From: Pelagophyceae sp. CCMP2097
Taxonomy: Eukaryota > Sar > Pelagophyceae
NCBI GenBank assembly: GCA_026770575.1
Contig: MU657178.1
Coordinates: 501,391 to 516,479, forward strand
DNA: 15,089 bases
Reading direction: 5' to 3'
Position numbers and translations under genes: made by a program. Below the pieces are notes generated by a model that searched no databases, had not been told where the DNA came from, and worked only from the letters and a program-made list of their open reading frames with translations. Below, one piece after another: positions 12,057 through 15,089 of the stretch (position 1 is the first letter of the stretch; each line of letters starts with the position of its first letter).

Positions 12057-12315
12057 GCAGTGATTCACACGATCGCCAAAAGGAGATTGCCAGTCTCCAG
12101 TGACCGATCGCGTGTACCGCTTCATATATACTTTAAAGTTAGTGTCCGGATTCGGCGATAGTCGGATCGCGGATTCTCCGCTGTGCTCTCCCGCGCGCCG
12201 CCGCAGAGACTAGTCCATAGGCGGAGTGGACTGGACATCAAAGCCCTGGCGCAGTACGGGGAGCCACGTGACTGGAGGTCGGCAATCTCATTTTGGCGAT
12301 CATGTGAATCACTGC
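12057..12315. mobile_element. Foldback element with about 48-bp inverted arms
   Basis: The left arm 12057-12105 (GCAGTGATTCACACGATCGC and onward) is the reverse complement of 12268-12315, with about 42 of 48 positions matching. The interior holds a TATATACTTT motif and the first of two direct repeats. It encodes nothing. MITE-like; no clear target duplication was identified. Confidence 0.7.
12142..12182. repeat. 41-bp direct repeat, copy A
   Basis: GTGTCCGGATTCGGCGATAG, then TCGGATCGCGGATTCTCCGCT. It matches 12330-12370 at 39 of 41 bases. Confidence 0.92.
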
Positions 12316-12329
12316 TACATATTGTTGCG

Positions 12330-12370
12330 GTGTCCGGGTTCGGCGATAGTCGGATCGCGGATTATCCGCT
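12330..12370. repeat. 41-bp direct repeat, copy B
   Basis: Partner of 12142-12182, lying just outside the right arm of the foldback, so the foldback boundary may extend or the module may be duplicated. Confidence 0.92.
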
Positions 12371-12641
12371 TTGTTGAGTCGGGGTGTCTTCAGACATTAT
12401 ACATTGTCGAGGACGTGGGGACTCTAGTAGAAGCCCGGGCCCATTTCCCGAAGTATCGATTCAATTCCTTCAAATGCCGTTTCCCAAAGTCGGCATAAAT
12501 CGGGATTTCATCGTAAAAGTCGGGGTAAATATCGGGGTAACAACAAGAAAATACTAGCATTTACCACGAAGTATCTACAATTCCGGTTTAAATCCCTGAA
12601 ATAAAGTGTTTGGCCTTTTCATTTTATCAGAAAGGGGTCGA
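12371..12641. other. Intergenic interval, AT-richer, with short degenerate repeats
   Basis: AAGTCGGCATAAAT, AAGTCGGGGTAAAT and ATCGGGGTAA recur at 12487-12540. No gene is recognised. It could be the upstream region or intron preceding the reading frame that follows. Confidence 0.4.
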
Positions 12642-12911
12642 ATGTCGCCGGCTTTAGCTCAGAGAGATATTCGATTGTCGACGGAAATATCGCCCTCCTT
12701 GGAAACGCTCAAATGTCAAAATAAAATATCTAATCCCGCAGGAAATTCTTACGCGGGCGCGACGCTGGTCCTGAACGTGCTCCTATTGCCCCTCTGCTTG
12801 ATTTGCTTCGGCGGGTGGCTAGGTGCGGTGGCTTTAGAATATTTCAGGTTAGAGAACCCGCCGGGTGTGATGGTCAACTTTGGGTTTTCGACGTTTTTGG
12901 ACGGCCTCTAA
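12642..12911 (+). CDS. Small membrane-segment reading frame, possibly a terminal exon
   Basis: ATG at 12642 opens an 89-codon frame ending TAA. Residues about 38-62 form one hydrophobic helix (TLVLNVLLLPLCLICFGGWL and onward), followed by a short polar tail ending STFLDGL. The coding look, with GC-biased third positions, begins at 12742. Directly before it lies ATCTAATCCCGCAG|G, a good branch-point-plus-acceptor match with the AG|G pattern of the main gene. A terminal exon at 12742-12911 of a spliced gene is therefore as likely as a stand-alone protein. No upstream partner exon was found and the family is not recognised. Confidence 0.35.
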   Translation: MSPALAQRDIRLSTEISPSLETLKCQNKISNPAGNSYAGATLVLNVLLLPLCLICFGGWLGAVALEYFRLENPPGVMVNFGFSTFLDGL

Positions 12912-13483
12912 CCTGATACAAGGGTAATCGGCGATAAAGCCGGTCTCAAGTGACGCAAAGTTTTGGCTCTCGAAGGCCGCCCGCGGGCGTGGGCGTGGTC
13001 GCTATGGGCTTCCCTACCCCCCCCCCGGGTGTCCGTGAAATGATCAGCCGCGTGGAGGGCGCCTTGCAAGGGCGCGAACAAGCGCTTCCCCCAATATAAT
13101 GGACTCGGATAAAATCTTTATTTGCCTTCTTACCTTGATTTTGACTTGATTTTGCCTCCTCTATCGGAAAGGTTCGGGCCCGGCTGGCAATCGCAGGACC
13201 GCAGGGATCGAAATTCTGGCTATGTGGCGTGGTGGGTCCATACGCACTGGGGTGGAATTTGACCGATCCTATAAGGTTGCCGCGAGTGGCGCTTCACACG
13301 AGCCAAAACAGACGTTTAGATTTTCAGTTTGAGCGTTTTTAACAAACAATTTCTATAGGATCGGGCATCGTGGGACTCAGCGCGGCGTCCTCTATCACCC
13401 ACAACAGGAGCGAAACAGCCCCCGACGAAAACTGCGATTGCCATTAAGTCCCTGGTGTTGAGAGCGATACCCCTTTTAGAATA
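12912..13483. other. Intergenic interval with minor repeats
   Basis: It contains a long C-run (about 13015-13027), an 11-bp duplication CTTGATTTTG(A/C) at 13134-13155, and a spaced inverted pair CGATCCTATA (13262) / TATAGGATCG (13354). No coding frame stands out. Confidence 0.4.
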
Positions 13484-13989
13484 TTCATGATACCAAATTT
13501 ATCTTGGAGCCGAGGGGGGGTTCTAGCGACCCCCCCGCCCCCACCCACCCAAGGCCCAACGCTGTGACGGGGTGGTCGGCCGACCCACCCCCATCCACTC
13601 ACCCCCACCCACCTGTGGCAGGCTGTGCCAGGACGCGCCGGGTATACTTGGGTATGCTTGGGTATTAACGCGACAATGTGGGAAACATTGGGCATTTCTG
13701 GTTGATTCTCAGACCCAGCGCTGCCCTCGCTTGAGGTGCGCCGCAAATTGTGGCCGTGAAGGTCGAGCTCCGTGATTGGGCTGGTCTCGGGACCCTCTTT
13801 CGCGGTTTCGCCCCCCCCCCGGAACAGCGCCTCCTCGCTCGACACGGGGGGGTCTGTCGAGTCAGTGCCGACTCCCAACCCCCACCCACCCATGGCGGCT
13901 CGCTCGACACGGGGGGTCTGGCGACCCCCTCCCCCCACCCCACCACCCATGCTCAAGAGGCATGCTCAAGAGAAATTCGATACCATGAA
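13484..13989. mobile_element. C-rich inverted-repeat element (MITE-like)
   Basis: The left end 13484-13510 (TTCATGATACCAAATTTATC and onward) pairs with 13963-13989 at about 22 of 27 positions. The interior carries blocks of C-runs with CCCACCCACCC, and GCTCGACACGGGGGG(T)CT motifs at about 13837 and 13901, which account for the proline- and glycine-rich open frames on both strands. The right end has a 13-bp duplication ATGCTCAAGAG(GC) at about 13949-13971. No transposase. Confidence 0.55.
13640..13669. repeat. Three 10-bp tandem units
   Basis: GGGTATACTT, GGGTATGCTT and GGGTATTAAC follow each other inside the C-rich element. Confidence 0.9.
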
Positions 13990-14022
13990 CGTTGCGGTAT
14001 ATATACTTTTACGGGTTAATTA

Positions 14023-14080
14023 ATGGGCCCACGTACACAATCACTTGCGAATGGTCTCGGGTTCGATTCCCGCAGGGGGC
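14023..14080 (+). other. tRNA-like 3' half (B box), possible SINE remnant
   Basis: CGGGTTCGATTCCCG forms a T-arm-like hairpin, with the B box at 14060-14070, and is preceded by ATGGGCCCACG, a motif also seen before the B box at 10209. The bases after it (CAGGGGGCA) do not pair with a 5' acceptor arm, and the anticodon and D arms do not fold, so this is not a functional tRNA gene. Confidence 0.3.
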
Positions 14081-14125
14081 ACTCGACTGTGGCGAGTGTT
14101 ACCCTGGTAAGCCTCCGCCCCCAGC

Positions 14126-14333
14126 GGTCACGTGTCCAAGACACGCAACGCAGTAAGCCCGCCCCGCGGCGACAGGTTCACGACCTGCAGTAAGGCCGTC
14201 ACCGGAGCCGGCCCAAGGCCCGGTGCATTATCGTATTTTGCCTTTCTCCACACTAAACCTCCCGTTCCTACGGGATGCGTGGGGGGCAGCTTACGCGACG
14301 CGTGTCGTGGACGAGCAGGGCGTGGACGAGCAG
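14126..14333. repeat. Inverted repeat sharing a module with intron 2
   Basis: 14281-14333 is the reverse complement of 7143-7195, with 51 of 53 bases matching by my alignment (core TTACGCGACGCGTGTCGTGG). 14126-14172 is a diverged copy in the opposite orientation (AAGACACGCAACGCAGTAAG), so this stretch could fold back on itself. Confidence 0.75.
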
Positions 14334-14499
14334 AGTCAAACAAGGAGCCACAGAGACCGAACGGTTTCCAAGGGCAAAGGACGCCACGCTCCGAGTAAGC
14401 GCACCTAGGTGTAGCGTGGAGATGACGAGCACGGTCCTACAGACGGGTGCGCCCTGCTTCCCCCGAGGACGGGCGCGCGGCGTCTCTCGAGCGTCTCTC
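14334..14499. other. Interval with no recognised feature
   Basis: Weakly similar to sequence flanking the intron 2 copy of the 53-bp repeat. No supported coding frame or structure. Confidence 0.4.
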
Positions 14500-14971
14500 C
14501 ACTGGGCTAAAGTTTAAAGCTTTAGGGAATCCGTTAAGCCTCAGGTGCTCAATAAAATGGATTTATTTATGGTTCGACAGCCTCGGCTTAAGGAGATTTC
14601 CGGCTTTTTTGGTGTTTTTTGTGCGTCCGCCGCGTCTGGCGCGCCAAAGACCCGCCCAACGTGTGGCCTGAGGCACGGTAATGGCCAGGACTTAGGTGGA
14701 CTCGGAGTATCGACTCTAAGGCCACACGCTGGCCCACCAGCAGCCGAACTCTGAAGAGCTCAAAAAAACGCAGACTCCCGCAGAGAGTCTCTCGCGACTC
14801 CGGGGCGCGCGCACCAAACTCTTTGCTGCGGCGCGTCGAGCCCGAGGTGGCCCATGAGCGCGCGCAGTGGCGCCTCGGCCGAGCGCCCGCAGCGCCCGCC
14901 AGACGCGCCAAAGGGAATCCCAGGGGCCAACTGCCTTAAAGGCGGGAAATCTGTCTCCCTTTAGCCCAGTG
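14500..14971. mobile_element. Possible foldback element with 13-bp perfect inverted ends
   Basis: CACTGGGCTAAAG at 14500-14512 is matched by CTTTAGCCCAGTG at 14959-14971. A second, inner inverted pair (CGTGTGGCCTGAG near 14660 and CTAAGGCCACACG near 14715) can form a hairpin. GGGAATCC also occurs near both ends. A long minus-strand open frame here is arginine/alanine-rich and unconvincing as a gene. Confidence 0.45.
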
Positions 14972-15063
14972 CTCAAGCTCCTTGTCTCCTCCCGAAAGTA
15001 AAAATTGTTCTGAGTGGGAATTCAAAAGATTTAAATCAGTCCCTATGTTCACAACCGCTGTTT

Positions 15064-15089
15064 GAGCCCAGAGGCGGAGCCCAGAGGCG
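15064..15089. repeat. 13-bp tandem duplication at the right edge
   Basis: GAGCCCAGAGGCG occurs twice in tandem and runs to the end of the window, so the array may continue beyond it. Confidence 0.9.

Noticed and set aside
13444..13956. 170-codon glycine/proline-rich frame
   Set aside because: Arises from C-runs and CCCACCC blocks of an inverted-repeat element.
14023..14080. Functional tRNA gene
   Set aside because: Only the T arm folds. The acceptor, D and anticodon arms do not pair, so it is at most a tRNA-derived remnant.
14588..14911. 107-codon minus-strand frame with arginine/alanine-rich content
   Set aside because: No motif or helix pattern, and it lies inside a candidate foldback element.

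Overview
The window is nuclear DNA of a eukaryote, most likely a GC-rich protist or alga. The only clear gene is broken into six short exons with GT...AG introns. The long introns are packed with degenerate GC-rich minisatellites. There is no operon layout, no Shine-Dalgarno pattern and no long intact bacterial-type ORF. The lineage cannot be fixed from sequence alone. All five acceptors of the main gene read AG|G and lack a long pyrimidine tract, a pattern often described in dinoflagellates and some other algae; this is suggestive only.

Region 1 (1-567): the left edge carries a short minus-strand coding-looking segment (1-142), apparently part of an exon of a neighbouring gene, followed by GC-rich sequence with possible small exons or UTR.

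Region 2 (568-9395, minus strand): one six-exon gene that I reconstruct as a 406-residue, seven-helix membrane protein of the OST-alpha/TMEM184 (organic solute transporter subunit alpha) superfamily. Exons are at 9078-9395, 7248-7481, 5210-5353, 2481-2608, 2141-2423 (its 3' end is uncertain) and 568-681. Four introns are 1.5-2.6 kb and one is only 57 bp. The long introns hold minisatellites of about 12 bp (intron 1), 14 bp (introns 2 and 5) and 13, 95 and about 160 bp (intron 3), plus dispersed repeats.

Region 3 (9396-15089): mostly non-coding and rich in foldback or MITE-like elements. There is a TIR element at 9945-10591, a paired repeat domain at 11053-11655 containing pol III box-B-like motifs, an inverted repeat at 12057-12315, a C-rich inverted-repeat element at 13484-13989, and further inverted repeats at 14126-14333 and 14500-14971. 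A short plus-strand reading frame (12642-12911) encodes a one-helix membrane segment and may be a terminal exon. A fragment resembling a leucine-rich repeat sits at about 10973-11030 on the minus strand.

No CRISPR array, rRNA, complete tRNA or prokaryotic mobile element was seen.
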